A stretch of DNA of 64,000 nucleotides from Novacetimonas pomaceti (GCF_003207955.1 NZ_NOXG01000013.1:1-64000), one strand, 5' to 3'; shown: positions 45,359-54,367, counted from the first letter of the stretch. Notes: generated from the sequence alone by a model not told the origin. Translations and numbers: made by a program.

Positions 45359-45384
45359 ATCCGCCCATTCCGTTCATGGCGGAT
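45359..45384. promoter_or_regulatory. Inverted repeat upstream of sndh
   Basis: ATCCGCC (45359-45365) and GGCGGAT (45378-45384), perfect 7-base arms 12 bases apart, lie 22 bases before the sndh ATG. A possible operator or 5' UTR hairpin. Confidence 0.35.
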
Positions 45385-45886
45385 GGATGATCCGTGACCT
45401 GAAACAACCTGTCCCGAAGTTGGGTAAAAAGCGCCCGGACTGCATGAACGAAATGGAAATACAGTCGTTGCATGAAGTGCTTCATGTAATGCCGCAGGAG
45501 GGACGACGCCGTTTCAGGAACAGGCGCGCGCGGACACCTGAATGCCGGCGCGGCGCGATGGATTTTCCCCGGGAATTACACGAAGGCGTTCGTGCCTGCA
45601 TGTCGCCTGTCGTGAAGCGGGAAAAACGATCATTGGTCGATGTCCTGTATTTTTTATTCTTGATTTGTGTCTGGTCGCATCCGGGCGACCGCACGTATTT
45701 TTTCTTGGGACGACATCATCCAGATGCACCATCTGGTTACGTATGTGATAGAGCGTCGTGCCGACAGGGTTAATTCATATTTATGTGATATATTGGGGGA
45801 ATAAGGAAAATAATCCCACCCTTGGAACGGGCGGGTCCGGCATATCTGCCAGAATATGGCCCGCAGAAGGCGGAAAAGGTCGGTTG

Positions 45887-45902
45887 GGGAAAATATTTTC
45901 CC
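45887..45902. promoter_or_regulatory. Perfect 16-base palindrome
   Basis: GGGAAAATATTTTCCC, about 150 bases upstream of the acyl-CoA dehydrogenase start. A possible regulator site; no gene end is near, so a terminator is unlikely. Confidence 0.35.
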
Positions 45903-46015
45903 AGACCCGGGCACGCGAAGTACACCGTCGTGTGATTATAATCGTTGTAAAATAAAAGAACATTCACGAAATTCGCCATTCTTTGTCCTTGCCCTTCGGA
46001 TGTGAAAGATATATG

Positions 46016-46029
46016 TAACCAGTTAGTTC
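46016..46029 (+). promoter_or_regulatory. Shared regulon dyad, site 1
   Basis: TAACCAGTTAGTTC, 23 bases before the acyl-CoA dehydrogenase ATG. It has near-dyad ends TAAC and GTT and is flanked by ATATG and CATAT. It matches sites at 53085 and 60207 at 12 of 14 or more positions. Confidence 0.6.
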
Positions 46030-46052
46030 ATATAAGAGCAGGAAATGCCGGA

Positions 46053-47195
46053 ATGTATCTGAACGACACCCAGGAACAGGTGCGCGACATGGCCCGGGCC
46101 TTCGCGGATGAGGTCATCCGCCCGGCTGCCGAGGCGCTGGATCGCGAAGAACGCTTCCCCTTGGAAATATATGACGAAATGGCCAAGGTCGGGCTGTTCG
46201 GAATCGGCGTTCCGGAAGAGCTGGGCGGTCCCGGTTTCGACACGCTGACCTATGCCGTCGTGATGGAGGAACTGTCGCGCGGATATGCCAGCGTCGCCGA
46301 TCAGTGCGGGCTGGTTGAACTGATTTCCACATTGCTGGTCCGCCATGGCACGACTGCCCAGCAGAAGATGCTGCCCGAAGTCATAAGCATGCAGCGCAAG
46401 GTCGCCTACTGCATTACCGAGGCGGAGGCCGGCACGGATGTCTCGGGCATCCGCACCACTGCGGTAAGGGATGGCGATGGCTGGATCATCAATGGCGGCA
46501 AGTTGTGGATCCACAACGCGCCGGTCGCCGATACCGGCTTCGTCCTTGCCCGCACGGACAGGGAAGCGGGCAACCGGGGCATGTCGATCTTCATTGTCGA
46601 CCTTCATGCCCGCGGTGTGGAGCGCGGACCCAAGGAACACAAGATGGGACAGCGCGCCAGCCAGGTCGGTGGCCTTACCTTTTCCGACGTGCGCCTTGGC
46701 CCCGATGCCCTGCTGGGGGAGGTCGGGCGCGGGTTCCATATGATGATGAGCGTGCTGGACAAGGGACGCGTCGGCATCGCCGCCCTTGCGGTCGGCATCG
46801 CCCAGGCGGGGCTGGAGGCAGCCGTTGATTATGCCGGCACGCGCAAGCAGTTCGGCAAGCAGATATCCGAGTTCCAGGGCGTGCAGTGGCTGCTGGCGGA
46901 CATGGCAAAGGATATCGAGGCCGCGCGGCTGCTGGTGCATTCCGCCGCGGTCAAGATCGACAGGGGGCATGACGCCACGCGGTCCTGTTCCATGGCCAAG
47001 TGCTTTGCCGGTGACATGGCGGTGGCCCGGACGGCCGATGCCGTGCAGGTCTTTGGCGGGTCGGGATACATTCGCGGTTTCGAGGTGGAGCGCCTGTACC
47101 GCGATGCCAAGATTACCCAGATCTATGAAGGCACCAACCAGATCCAGCGCATGATCATCGCGCGCGAACTGATGAAAAAAGGCGCGCGCGCATGA
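46053..47195 (+). CDS. Acyl-CoA dehydrogenase
   Basis: 380 residues in the three-domain acyl-CoA dehydrogenase layout. Signatures are AYCITEAEAGTDVSGIRTTA near 116 (FAD/substrate), QRASQVGGLTFSDV near 196, RKQFGKQISEFQGVQWLLAD near 259 and the C-terminal QIYEGTNQIQRMIIARELM near 355, which holds the catalytic Glu. It makes an enoyl-CoA from an acyl-CoA and hands electrons to ETF, encoded 2.8 kb downstream. It begins an apparent operon of catabolic genes. The substrate is not the obvious fatty acid, given sugar-type neighbours. The ATG at 46053 with AGGA upstream gives the family N-terminus (MYLNDTQEQVRDMAR). Confidence 0.92.
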   Translation: MYLNDTQEQVRDMARAFADEVIRPAAEALDREERFPLEIYDEMAKVGLFGIGVPEELGGPGFDTLTYAVVMEELSRGYASVADQCGLVELISTLLVRHGTTAQQKMLPEVISMQRKVAYCITEAEAGTDVSGIRTTAVRDGDGWIINGGKLWIHNAPVADTGFVLARTDREAGNRGMSIFIVDLHARGVERGPKEHKMGQRASQVGGLTFSDVRLGPDALLGEVGRGFHMMMSVLDKGRVGIAALAVGIAQAGLEAAVDYAGTRKQFGKQISEFQGVQWLLADMAKDIEAARLLVHSAAVKIDRGHDATRSCSMAKCFAGDMAVARTADAVQVFGGSGYIRGFEVERLYRDAKITQIYEGTNQIQRMIIARELMKKGARA

Positions 47196-47959
47196 GACAG
47201 GTGGCGCTGGTGACCGGCTCTTCGCGCGGGATCGGCCTTGCGGCGGCGCAGGCCCTGGCGCAGGCCGGTTTCGGGGTGGCGATCAACGGGCCGGTGGAAG
47301 ATGACGAACTGCATGGCGCCATCGGCCAGATGCAGGCGCTTGGCGCCCCGGTCATGGCGGCGGCCTTCGATGTCAGCGATGTCGCCTCCCATGCCGCAAA
47401 CCTGGCCCTGATAGAGGAGCGGCTGGGACCGCTGACGACGCTGGTCAACAATGCCGGCGTGGGGGTGCTGCAGCGTGGTGACCTGCTGGATGTGACTGAG
47501 GCCAGCTGGGATCGCTGCCTTGCGGTCAACGCGCGTGCGCTTTTCTTCCTTTCGCAGGCGTTCGCGCGCCGTCTTCTGGCGCGTGAACGCAATGCCGGCC
47601 TGTTCCATTCCATTATCAATGTCACGTCCTCCAACGCCATGGCGGTGGCCGTGCAGCGGGCGGAATACTGTGCCTCCAAGGCAGCGGCGGCCATGGTGTC
47701 GAAGGCGTTCGCCGTCAGGCTCGGGTCTGAAAACATCGCCGTCTATGACGTGCAGCCCGGGCTGGTCGCGACCGACATGACCGCCCCGGTCATCGAAACG
47801 TACCGCAGGCGCGCCGCCGACGGCCTGACCCTGCTGCCGCGCGTCGGCACGCCAGAGGACATGGGCCATATCATCGCCGTCCTTGCCAGCGGCGGACTTC
47901 CCTATACGACCGGGCAGGTCATTTCGGCGGATGCCGGCATGCTTGTGCCCCGTTTCTGA
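47192..47959 (+). CDS. Short-chain dehydrogenase/reductase (FabG-like)
   Basis: 255 residues, classical SDR. TGSSRGIG near 8 binds the dinucleotide and NNAGVGVL is near 88. The catalytic residues are Ser in NVTSSN near 145 and Tyr-Lys in YCASK near 159-163. The last segment (YTTGQVISADAGM) is the usual C-terminus. It could oxidise a hydroxyacyl-CoA or a sugar hydroxyl. It overlaps the acyl-CoA dehydrogenase gene by 4 bases. Confidence 0.9.
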   Translation: MRQVALVTGSSRGIGLAAAQALAQAGFGVAINGPVEDDELHGAIGQMQALGAPVMAAAFDVSDVASHAANLALIEERLGPLTTLVNNAGVGVLQRGDLLDVTEASWDRCLAVNARALFFLSQAFARRLLARERNAGLFHSIINVTSSNAMAVAVQRAEYCASKAAAAMVSKAFAVRLGSENIAVYDVQPGLVATDMTAPVIETYRRRAADGLTLLPRVGTPEDMGHIIAVLASGGLPYTTGQVISADAGMLVPRF

Positions 47960-47967
47960 GAAGAACC

Positions 47968-49116
47968 ATGAAAATCGCACTGCCTGACCAGACCGGCCGG
48001 AAGGTGGATTACCTTCTGGTCGGCACACCACTTTCCCCTGCGGTCCTGCCGCCCGATCCGGTGCGCGTTGTCTATTCGGCGGCGCACGTGGTGGCCGATC
48101 CCTATGCCGCGACCGACCCGTCGGGACAGGCCGCGATCGACTGGGACAGGACGCTTGCCTTCCGCCATTACCTGGCGGGGCTGGGCCTGGGCATCGCCGA
48201 GGCGATGGATACGGCGCAGCGCGGCATGGGCCTTGACTGGTCGCGCTCGCTCGAACTGATCCGCCGGACGAAGGCCGAACTGCCCGATGCGCTGGTGGGC
48301 AACGGCTGCGGGACCGATCAGCTTGACCCGCGCGACGCCACCTCGATCGATCAGGTGACCGGCGCCTATCTTGCGCAGGCCGAAGCCATTCAGGCCGTGG
48401 GCGGGCGGATCATCCTCATGGCCAGCCGCGCGCTGGTGCAGGTGGCGCGCACGGCGCAGGATTACCGCAGGGTCTATCGCAGGGTGCTGGAAAGTTGCGA
48501 CCAGCCCGTCATCCTGCACTGGCTGGGGGAGATGTTCGATCCGGCGCTGAAGGGATACTGGGGTACGGACGATTTTGGCGAGGCGATGGAAACCGTCCTG
48601 ACCATCATCGAGGAAAACCGGCCGCGTATCGACGGGATCAAGATTTCCCTTCTGGATCGGGAAAAGGAGATCATCCTGCGTCGCCGGCTGCCGGCAGGCG
48701 TTCGGATGTATACCGGCGATGACTTCAATTATCCCGAACTCATCGAAGGGGACGCGCAGGGGTTCAGCCACGCGCTGCTTGGCATTTTCGATCCTCTGGC
48801 CCTTGCCGCCGTGCATGCGGTCAACCGTCTGGGGGAGGGGGATGTCGCGGCCTTTCGCGCCGTGCTTGACCCCACCGTGCCGCTGGCGCGCGTGATCTTT
48901 CGCGCCCCCACCCAGTATTACAAGACGGGCGTTGTCTTCCTGGCATGGCTGAACGGGTTTCAGGATCACTTCATCATGCTCAACGGGGCGCAGGCCATGC
49001 GGCCGCTGCCCTATTTTACGGAAATATTCCGGCTGGCGGATGGCTGCGGGCTGCTGCGTGACCCGACGCTTGCCGTTGATCGCATGAAAACCCTTCTGGC
49101 GATGTACGGGGCATGA
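47968..49116 (+). CDS. DUF993 TIM-barrel protein (dihydrodipicolinate-synthase-like fold)
   Basis: 382 residues matching DUF993 (PF06187) by overall pattern: VDYLLVGTPLSPA near 14, RVVYSAAHVVADPYA near 34, WDRTLAFRHYLAGLGLGIAEAMDTAQRGMGL split around 59-89, GNGCGTDQL near 111, QPVILHWLGEMFDPALKGYW near 178, DGIKISLLD near 217 and GDDFNYPELI near 252. The Lys in GIKIS sits where the Schiff-base Lys of class I DHDPS/NAL-type aldolases lies, which suggests a C-C lyase or isomerase. The true function is unknown. It sits 8 bases after the SDR gene, followed after 1 base by the isomerase/epimerase gene. Confidence 0.78.
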   Translation: MKIALPDQTGRKVDYLLVGTPLSPAVLPPDPVRVVYSAAHVVADPYAATDPSGQAAIDWDRTLAFRHYLAGLGLGIAEAMDTAQRGMGLDWSRSLELIRRTKAELPDALVGNGCGTDQLDPRDATSIDQVTGAYLAQAEAIQAVGGRIILMASRALVQVARTAQDYRRVYRRVLESCDQPVILHWLGEMFDPALKGYWGTDDFGEAMETVLTIIEENRPRIDGIKISLLDREKEIILRRRLPAGVRMYTGDDFNYPELIEGDAQGFSHALLGIFDPLALAAVHAVNRLGEGDVAAFRAVLDPTVPLARVIFRAPTQYYKTGVVFLAWLNGFQDHFIMLNGAQAMRPLPYFTEIFRLADGCGLLRDPTLAVDRMKTLLAMYGA

Positions 49117-49117
49117 C

Positions 49118-49975
49118 ATGCGTGATTTCCGTCATGACCTGTCGGCCCTTGCCCTCAATACCGCGACCCTTGGCCATAACATGGAAGGGGCGGGATGGGG
49201 ATGGTCGCCCGAACGGACGATAGATGCCTGCGCCCGGCGCGGTATCGGCGGGATCGTGTTCTGGCGCCGCGAAATCGAGGCAAGGGCTGTCGCAATCGGT
49301 AATTATGCCCGCGCGGCTGGCGTCAGGGTCGTGGGCCTGTGCCGCGCGCCGTTCCTGGTGGGACCGCTGGCATTTCGTAGTGAAGCGGAGGTGCGCGACG
49401 ATTTTTATCGCGCGATTGACCAGACCGCCGAACTGGGTGGCGACATCCTGACCATCGTTGTGGGCGGCGTGCAGCCGGGCACGAAGGGCGTGGGCGAAAG
49501 CCTTGGCCTTGTCGGGCAATACGTGGCGGATGCCGCGGCCCGTGCCGCGTCGGCGGGGGTGAGGCTGGCGCTGGAGCCATTGCACCCGGTTTATGGTGGC
49601 GACAGGTCCTGCCTTGTCACCACGCGCGACGCGCTTGACCTGTGTGACCGGATCGGCGCCGATAACCTGGGTGTTGCGATCGATGTCTATCATGTCTGGT
49701 GGGATACCGACCTGCCGCGCCAGCTTGCGCGCGCGGGTGGGCGCATCCTCGGGTTTCATCTGTGTGACTGGCTGGCCCATACCGCCGACGTGCTGCTTGA
49801 TCGCGGCATGATGGGCGATGGCGTGGCCGACCTTGTCGCCATCCGCGCGGCGGTCGAGCAGGCCGGGTATCAGGGTTTCTGCGAGGTTGAAATCTTTTCC
49901 GCGAACAACTGGTGGAAGCGCGATCCGGCGGAGGTGCTTGACGTGATGGTCGGGCGCTTTCGCACGGTGTGCTGA
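49118..49975 (+). CDS. Sugar phosphate isomerase/epimerase-family TIM barrel
   Basis: 285 residues of the AP-endonuclease-2/xylose-isomerase-like superfamily (PF01261). Metal-ligand blocks include LALEPLHPVYGGDRSC near 150 (Glu), VAIDVYHVWWDTDLPRQ near 188 (Asp, His), GFHLCDW near 210 (His, Asp) and CEVEIFSANNWW near 255 (Glu). It would isomerise, epimerise or dehydrate a sugar or keto-acid intermediate using a divalent metal. It follows DUF993 almost without gap, so they probably act on consecutive intermediates. Confidence 0.87.
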   Translation: MRDFRHDLSALALNTATLGHNMEGAGWGWSPERTIDACARRGIGGIVFWRREIEARAVAIGNYARAAGVRVVGLCRAPFLVGPLAFRSEAEVRDDFYRAIDQTAELGGDILTIVVGGVQPGTKGVGESLGLVGQYVADAAARAASAGVRLALEPLHPVYGGDRSCLVTTRDALDLCDRIGADNLGVAIDVYHVWWDTDLPRQLARAGGRILGFHLCDWLAHTADVLLDRGMMGDGVADLVAIRAAVEQAGYQGFCEVEIFSANNWWKRDPAEVLDVMVGRFRTVC

Positions 49976-50005
49976 ATGCGGCGTATCTGAATTTGTGGGG
50001 AAACC

Positions 50006-50767
50006 ATGAAAATCCTTGTCCCTGTAAAGCGCGTCATAGATTACAACGTCAAGGTCCGCGTTCGCCCCGATGGATCGGGCGTTGACCTGGCGAACGTGAA
50101 GATGTCCATGAATCCCTTTGACGAGATCGCGATGGAAGAAGCGGTCCGCCTGAAGGAAAAGGGCATTGCTTCTGAAATCATCGCCGTATCCATCGGAACA
50201 CCGCAGGCCAGGGACATCCTGCGCACGGCCCTGGCGATGGGGGCTGACCGGGCGATCCTGGTCGATGCGACGGCGGATGTGAACTTCGACATCGAACCCC
50301 TTGCCGTGGCAAGGATCCTTGCGCGCCTTGTCGAGCGGGAGAAGCCTGATCTTGTCATCGCGGGCAAGCAGGCCATCGACAACGACATGAATGCGACGGG
50401 ACAGATGCTCGCCGGCCTGCTGGGCTGGGGGCAGGCGACCTTTGCCTCCCGCATCGAGATCGCGCAGGGACATGCCGTCGTGACGCGCGAAGTCGATGGG
50501 GGCCTGCAGGTCATCCGTGTCGCGTTGCCCGCGGTGATTACCGCCGACCTGCGGCTTAATGAACCGCGTTACGTCTCGCTTCCCAACATCATGAAGGCCA
50601 AGAAAAAACCCTTGGAAGAATGCCCGCTTGGCGCGCTGGACGTTGATATCAGCCCACGGCTGAAGGTGGTGCGCACGATCGAACCCTCCCGCCGGTCGGC
50701 TGGCATGCGCGTGGCGTCGGTCGATGAACTGATTGACAAACTGAAAAACGAAGCGGGAGTCCTGTGA
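50006..50767 (+). CDS. etfB: Electron transfer flavoprotein beta subunit
   Basis: 253 residues, full length. MKILVPVKRVIDYNVKVRV at the start, NPFDEIAMEEAVRLKEKG near 36 and the adenylate-binding region VIAGKQAIDNDMNATGQML near 119 are typical. The EtfB signature LRLNEPRYVSLPNIMKAKKK is near 183. It forms a dimer with EtfA and accepts electrons from the acyl-CoA dehydrogenase of the same cluster, passing them to ETF-ubiquinone oxidoreductase elsewhere in the genome. A dedicated ETF inside a small catabolic cluster is notable. Confidence 0.95.
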   Translation: MKILVPVKRVIDYNVKVRVRPDGSGVDLANVKMSMNPFDEIAMEEAVRLKEKGIASEIIAVSIGTPQARDILRTALAMGADRAILVDATADVNFDIEPLAVARILARLVEREKPDLVIAGKQAIDNDMNATGQMLAGLLGWGQATFASRIEIAQGHAVVTREVDGGLQVIRVALPAVITADLRLNEPRYVSLPNIMKAKKKPLEECPLGALDVDISPRLKVVRTIEPSRRSAGMRVASVDELIDKLKNEAGVL

Positions 50768-51699
50768 TGCCTGTTCTGCTGCTGGCCGAAGTCAATAACG
50801 GGCGCCTGGCGCGCGATGCCGTCGCCAGGGCCCTGTCCGCCCTGTCCCCCCTTGGGGAAAGGATCGACGTGCTGGCCATGGCGGGTGAAGGCGCGGATGC
50901 AGCGGCGGAAGCCGCGTGGCTGGACGGCGTCGGTCAGGTGCTGCTGGCGCAGGACGGGACGCTGGCCCATGGCCTGGCGGAACCTGCGGCGGCACTTGTC
51001 GTCTCCCTTGCCGGGCGGTACACGCACATCGCAGCACCAGCCACGGCATTTTCCAAGAATGTCCTGCCCCGTGTCGCGGCCCTGCTGGATGTGATGGTGA
51101 TTTCCGATGTCACGTCGATACATGACGCGGATACCTTTGATCGTCCGGTTTATGCCGGAAATGCCGTCCAGACCGTAACATCGACCGACCGTATCAAGGT
51201 GCTGGGCATAAGGACCTCGGTATTCCAGGGCGTGGAAAAAGCCACGGCCGCCGCCCCGGTTGAAACGGTTGCGGCCATGCCGGATCCCGGCCTTTCGTCG
51301 TGGGTGGAGGATATCGTGGCGGTTTCCGAACGGCCGGATCTGGCATCGGCGCGGGTGGTCGTGTCCGGTGGCCGGGGCGTGGGGTCCAGGGAACAGTTCG
51401 ACACGATCATCAGGCTTGCGGACCGGATGGGGGCGGCCGTCGGCGCCAGCAGGGCGGCGGTTGACCTTGGCTATGCCCCCAATGACTGGCAGGTGGGCCA
51501 GACGGGCAAGGTGGTCGCCCCGGACCTGTATGTGGCGGTCGGCATTTCAGGTGCGATCCAGCACCTCGCGGGGATGAAGGATTCCAAAATCATCGTCGCC
51601 ATCAACAAGGATGAGGACGCGCCCATTTTCCGGATTGCCGATTATGCCCTTGTGGGTGACCTTTTTACCATCATTCCCGAACTGACGGCCCGGCTGTAA
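50767..51699 (+). CDS. etfA: Electron transfer flavoprotein alpha subunit
   Basis: 310 residues. The C-terminal FAD domain is clear: SGGRGVGSREQF near 204, AVGASRAAVDLGYAPNDWQV near 227, GQTGKVVAPDLYVAVGISGA near 247 and HLAGMKDSKIIVAINKDEDA near 269. The N-terminal domain covers about 1-180. Its ATG overlaps the etfB stop (TGATG), so the subunits are coupled. It completes the electron outlet for the acyl-CoA dehydrogenase. Confidence 0.95.
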   Translation: MPVLLLAEVNNGRLARDAVARALSALSPLGERIDVLAMAGEGADAAAEAAWLDGVGQVLLAQDGTLAHGLAEPAAALVVSLAGRYTHIAAPATAFSKNVLPRVAALLDVMVISDVTSIHDADTFDRPVYAGNAVQTVTSTDRIKVLGIRTSVFQGVEKATAAAPVETVAAMPDPGLSSWVEDIVAVSERPDLASARVVVSGGRGVGSREQFDTIIRLADRMGAAVGASRAAVDLGYAPNDWQVGQTGKVVAPDLYVAVGISGAIQHLAGMKDSKIIVAINKDEDAPIFRIADYALVGDLFTIIPELTARL

Positions 51700-51751
51700 C
51701 CGTGCCGATACCCACGATGTCCTTGCAGGGGAATACCACACGAAACAATTA

Positions 51752-51792
51752 GGACCCATGCCCCTGTCCGGATGAAACGCAGGCAGGGGTCC
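51752..51792 (+). terminator. Imperfect hairpin after etfA
   Basis: GGACCC and GGGTCC with an inner CCTG/CAGG pairing and bulges. It lies about 50 bases past the etfA stop. There is no U-run, so termination is doubtful. Confidence 0.3.
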
Positions 51793-51831
51793 GGGATTTA
51801 TATGGGAATGACAGCCGTCCGTAAAAAATAA

Positions 51832-51857
51832 GCCACATCCGAAAGAGATGATGTGGC
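51832..51857 (+). promoter_or_regulatory. Stem-loop in leader of aldo/keto reductase
   Basis: GCCACATC and GATGTGGC, perfect 8-base stem with a 10-base loop, ending 22 bases before the ATG at 51880. It may be an operator or influence translation. Confidence 0.3.
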
Positions 51858-51879
51858 GCAAGAACAAGGATGACAGGCT

Positions 51880-52968
51880 ATGAACCCTGATGAAAAACGT
51901 AAATTCGGCCGCACTGGCCTTGAGGTAACCGCCTTTGCCTTTGGCACGGCCCCGCTTGGCAACTTCCTGCATGAAGTCGGTGAGGACGATGCGCAGGAAA
52001 TGATCGGGCATGCATGGGATGCGGGCATCCGGTTTTATGATACCGCGCCCATGTATGGCCACGGGCTGGCGGAACTGCGGCTTGGCCAGGCGCTGCGCTG
52101 GAAAAGGCGGGATGATTTCGTCCTTGCCTCCAAGGTGGGGCGCGTCCTGCATCCCGCCAGGCGGGCCGATATCGATTTCACGCCGTGGAGCAACGCGGCC
52201 CCCAATACCATGGCGTTCGACTACAGTTATGACGGGACGATGCGCGCGTTCGAGGATTCGCTGCAACGTCTCGCGCTGGAACGGATCGACATGCTGTTCA
52301 TCCATGATATCGATCGCTTTACCCAGGGCGATGCGCAGCCCGAGGTCTTTGCGCAGGCCATGGATGGATGCTGGCGCGCGCTGGAACGCCTGCGCGATCA
52401 GGGCGTGGTCAGGGCGATCGGGGTCGGGGTGAATGAATGGGAAGTCTGTTACGATGCCATACGGCAGCGTGATTTCGACTGCTGCCTGCTGGCCGGGCGT
52501 TACACGTTGCTGGAACAGGACGCGCTGGACCGGTTCCTGCCGCTTTGCGAAAAACAGGGCGTCGCGGTGGTGGTGGGCGGCGGGTTTAATTCCGGTATCC
52601 TCGCCACCGGCGCGGTGCAGGGCGCAAAATACAACTATGCCCCGGCACCTGCCCCTGTCATGGAACGTGTCGCGCGGATCGAAGCAATCTGCCACGCATA
52701 TGACGTGCCGCTTCCCGCGGCGGCGTTGCAGTTCGTCGTGGCGCATCCCGCCATTCCGACATTCTGCGCCGGCACGCGCACCGTCGCACAGCTTGAACAG
52801 AATCTCCGGTGGTTCCGCCATCCCATTCCCGGCGGGTTCTGGCATGAACTGAAGGAACGGGGATTATTGCGCGAAGACGCGCCCGTTCCCGTTGCCGATA
52901 CGGCAGGCCCCGCGATGTTTCAGTCGCAGGCGGCGTCTGGTGGCACCAGCGCCAGCCCCGCGCCATAG
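51880..52968 (+). CDS. Aldo/keto reductase (L-fucose/D-threo-aldose 1-dehydrogenase type)
   Basis: 362 residues. AKR features are GRTGLEVTAFAFGTAPLGN near 9, DAGIRFYDTAPMYGHGLAE near 46 (catalytic Asp and Tyr), FVLASKVGRVL near 79 (catalytic Lys) and FIHDIDR near 140 (His position). The set resembles bacterial L-fucose, D-arabinose and pyridoxal dehydrogenases that oxidise a sugar at C1 to the lactone. It could start breakdown of the imported sugar. A Ser/Ala/Pro tail (SQAASGGTSASPAP) is likely disordered. It stands as its own unit between etfBA and the ABC importer. Confidence 0.87.
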   Translation: MNPDEKRKFGRTGLEVTAFAFGTAPLGNFLHEVGEDDAQEMIGHAWDAGIRFYDTAPMYGHGLAELRLGQALRWKRRDDFVLASKVGRVLHPARRADIDFTPWSNAAPNTMAFDYSYDGTMRAFEDSLQRLALERIDMLFIHDIDRFTQGDAQPEVFAQAMDGCWRALERLRDQGVVRAIGVGVNEWEVCYDAIRQRDFDCCLLAGRYTLLEQDALDRFLPLCEKQGVAVVVGGGFNSGILATGAVQGAKYNYAPAPAPVMERVARIEAICHAYDVPLPAAALQFVVAHPAIPTFCAGTRTVAQLEQNLRWFRHPIPGGFWHELKERGLLREDAPVPVADTAGPAMFQSQAASGGTSASPAP

Positions 52969-53039
52969 CCCCGCACGGCAGGCATGGGACATCGCATCGT
53001 GCCATGTGCCCTTTCGGGCCATGGCGGGGGCGGGTTTTG

Positions 53040-53055
53040 CGGGGGAAGGCCCCCG
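53040..53055 (+). terminator. GC hairpin after aldo/keto reductase
   Basis: CGGGGG and CCCCCG with an AAGG loop, about 70 bases past the stop. No U-run; weak support. Confidence 0.3.
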
Positions 53056-53084
53056 ATCCTGCCCGGATGTCGCCAGCAATTCGG

Positions 53085-53098
53085 TAACTATCTGGTTC
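53085..53098 (-). promoter_or_regulatory. Shared regulon dyad, site 2
   Basis: TAACTATCTGGTTC on the plus strand, which reads GAACCAGATAGTTA on the minus strand. It matches site 3 at 13 of 14 positions. It lies 72 bases upstream of the sugar-binding-protein ATG. Confidence 0.6.
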
Positions 53099-53170
53099 GA
53101 TACAGATAACGCCATGAAACATGCCGTGTCATGACGGCATTACCCGAAAACAGACCTTCCGGAGACAGAT

Positions 53171-54283
53171 ATGTCGTTCATCAAGACCTATATAGAGCGG
53201 CAGACATTAAATCGGCGCACCATGCTCCTGATGTCAGCCTATGGGCTGTTCGGGGCGGCGGCCACGGCAGGGCTACGGCCGGGGCGCGCACGGGCGGCGG
53301 CACCGAACGGCCCCAGGATCGCGTGGAGCTATCGCGACCGGACAAATCCTTACTGGAACGCGATTGTTTCGGGCGGCAATGCCTTTGTCCAGAGCCTCGG
53401 CCTGCCGCAGAGCGCGCTGATCAACCTGATAAACGAAGGGTCCAGTGAAAAGTCGCTGTCGGACATCCAGTCCCTGCTGGCCCGTTATGGCAGTGGCGTC
53501 GCCCTTGCGGTTGATCCGAACGACATGCCCAACTGCCGCCCCGTGGTGGAGGCGGTGAACAAGGCGGGCGCATATGTTTCCACCATCTGGAACAAGACCG
53601 ACGACCTGCATCCATGGGATTTCGGCGATCATTACGTATCACACATGACATGGTCCGACGTCGGCCCGTCCGAACAGACCGCGCGCGTGCTGTTCGATGC
53701 CATGGGGGGGAAGGGCGGCGTCGTGCACCTGGGGGGCATTGCCTCCAACAACCCGGCCATCGAACGTCTGGCGGGGTTTCGCAACGCGCTGAAGGCATAC
53801 CCCAACATCCAGCTTCTCGCGGTGCAGGCCGCCGACTGGGACACCCAGAAGGCCAATCAGGTCATGTCCGGCTTTCTGACCCGGTATGGCGATTCCATAA
53901 AGGGCGTGCATTGCGCCAGCGACACCATGGCCTATGGCGTGATCGAGGCCCTGCGTGCCGAGGGGATCGAGGACATGCCCGTCGTGTCCTATGACGGCAA
54001 TCCGCAGGCGGTCGAACTGGTGACCAAGGGCAAGATCCTCGCGACGGTTTTCACCAATCCCTACTGGGCGGGGGGCATTACGGCGTCGCTGGCCTATTAC
54101 GCGGCGAGCGGTGTGTTCAAGCCATCGGCGGAACCACATGAACACCGCGAATTCTATGGCCCCACCACACTGGTCACGACCAAGGACGCGCAGGATTTCA
54201 AGGCCAGGTATATCGATACCAACCCGCAATATGACTGGAAGAACTTCTGGGCGCTGGCCAGGGGGCAGATCCGGTACGGGTAA
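53171..54283 (+). CDS. Ribose-type ABC sugar-binding protein, probable Tat export
   Basis: 370 residues. The leader has NRRTMLLMSAYGLFG, with twin Arg before a hydrophobic stretch, and ends near RARA/AAPNG, so Tat export is likely. The mature part is a Peripla_BP_4 (RbsB-like) two-lobe domain: RTNPYWNAIVSGGNAF near 56, VALAVDPNDMPNC near 112, VHLGGIASNNPAIERLAGFR near 178, VHCASDTMAYGVIEAL near 243 and VVSYDGNPQAVELV near 270. It binds a monosaccharide or sugar alcohol in the periplasm. It is first of the importer operon (binding protein, permease, ATPase, permease), with GGAGA upstream of the ATG. Confidence 0.88.
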   Translation: MSFIKTYIERQTLNRRTMLLMSAYGLFGAAATAGLRPGRARAAAPNGPRIAWSYRDRTNPYWNAIVSGGNAFVQSLGLPQSALINLINEGSSEKSLSDIQSLLARYGSGVALAVDPNDMPNCRPVVEAVNKAGAYVSTIWNKTDDLHPWDFGDHYVSHMTWSDVGPSEQTARVLFDAMGGKGGVVHLGGIASNNPAIERLAGFRNALKAYPNIQLLAVQAADWDTQKANQVMSGFLTRYGDSIKGVHCASDTMAYGVIEALRAEGIEDMPVVSYDGNPQAVELVTKGKILATVFTNPYWAGGITASLAYYAASGVFKPSAEPHEHREFYGPTTLVTTKDAQDFKARYIDTNPQYDWKNFWALARGQIRYG

Positions 54284-54367
54284 GAATAACTGTCGCGACT
54301 GGAAATATCCGCAATGATTTTCCTGTCGCGTGATTTCCTCATTGTTGGAAAAAAAGAGGCTGGATCG

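Larger units (their letters stand above)
45337..46052. other. Long divergent control region, sndh / acyl-CoA dehydrogenase
   Basis: 716 bases with no convincing gene; short frames here have chance composition. It is AT-rich from about 45640. It contains an inverted repeat at 45359-45384, a perfect palindrome at 45887-45902 and the shared dyad at 46016-46029. Confidence 0.55.
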
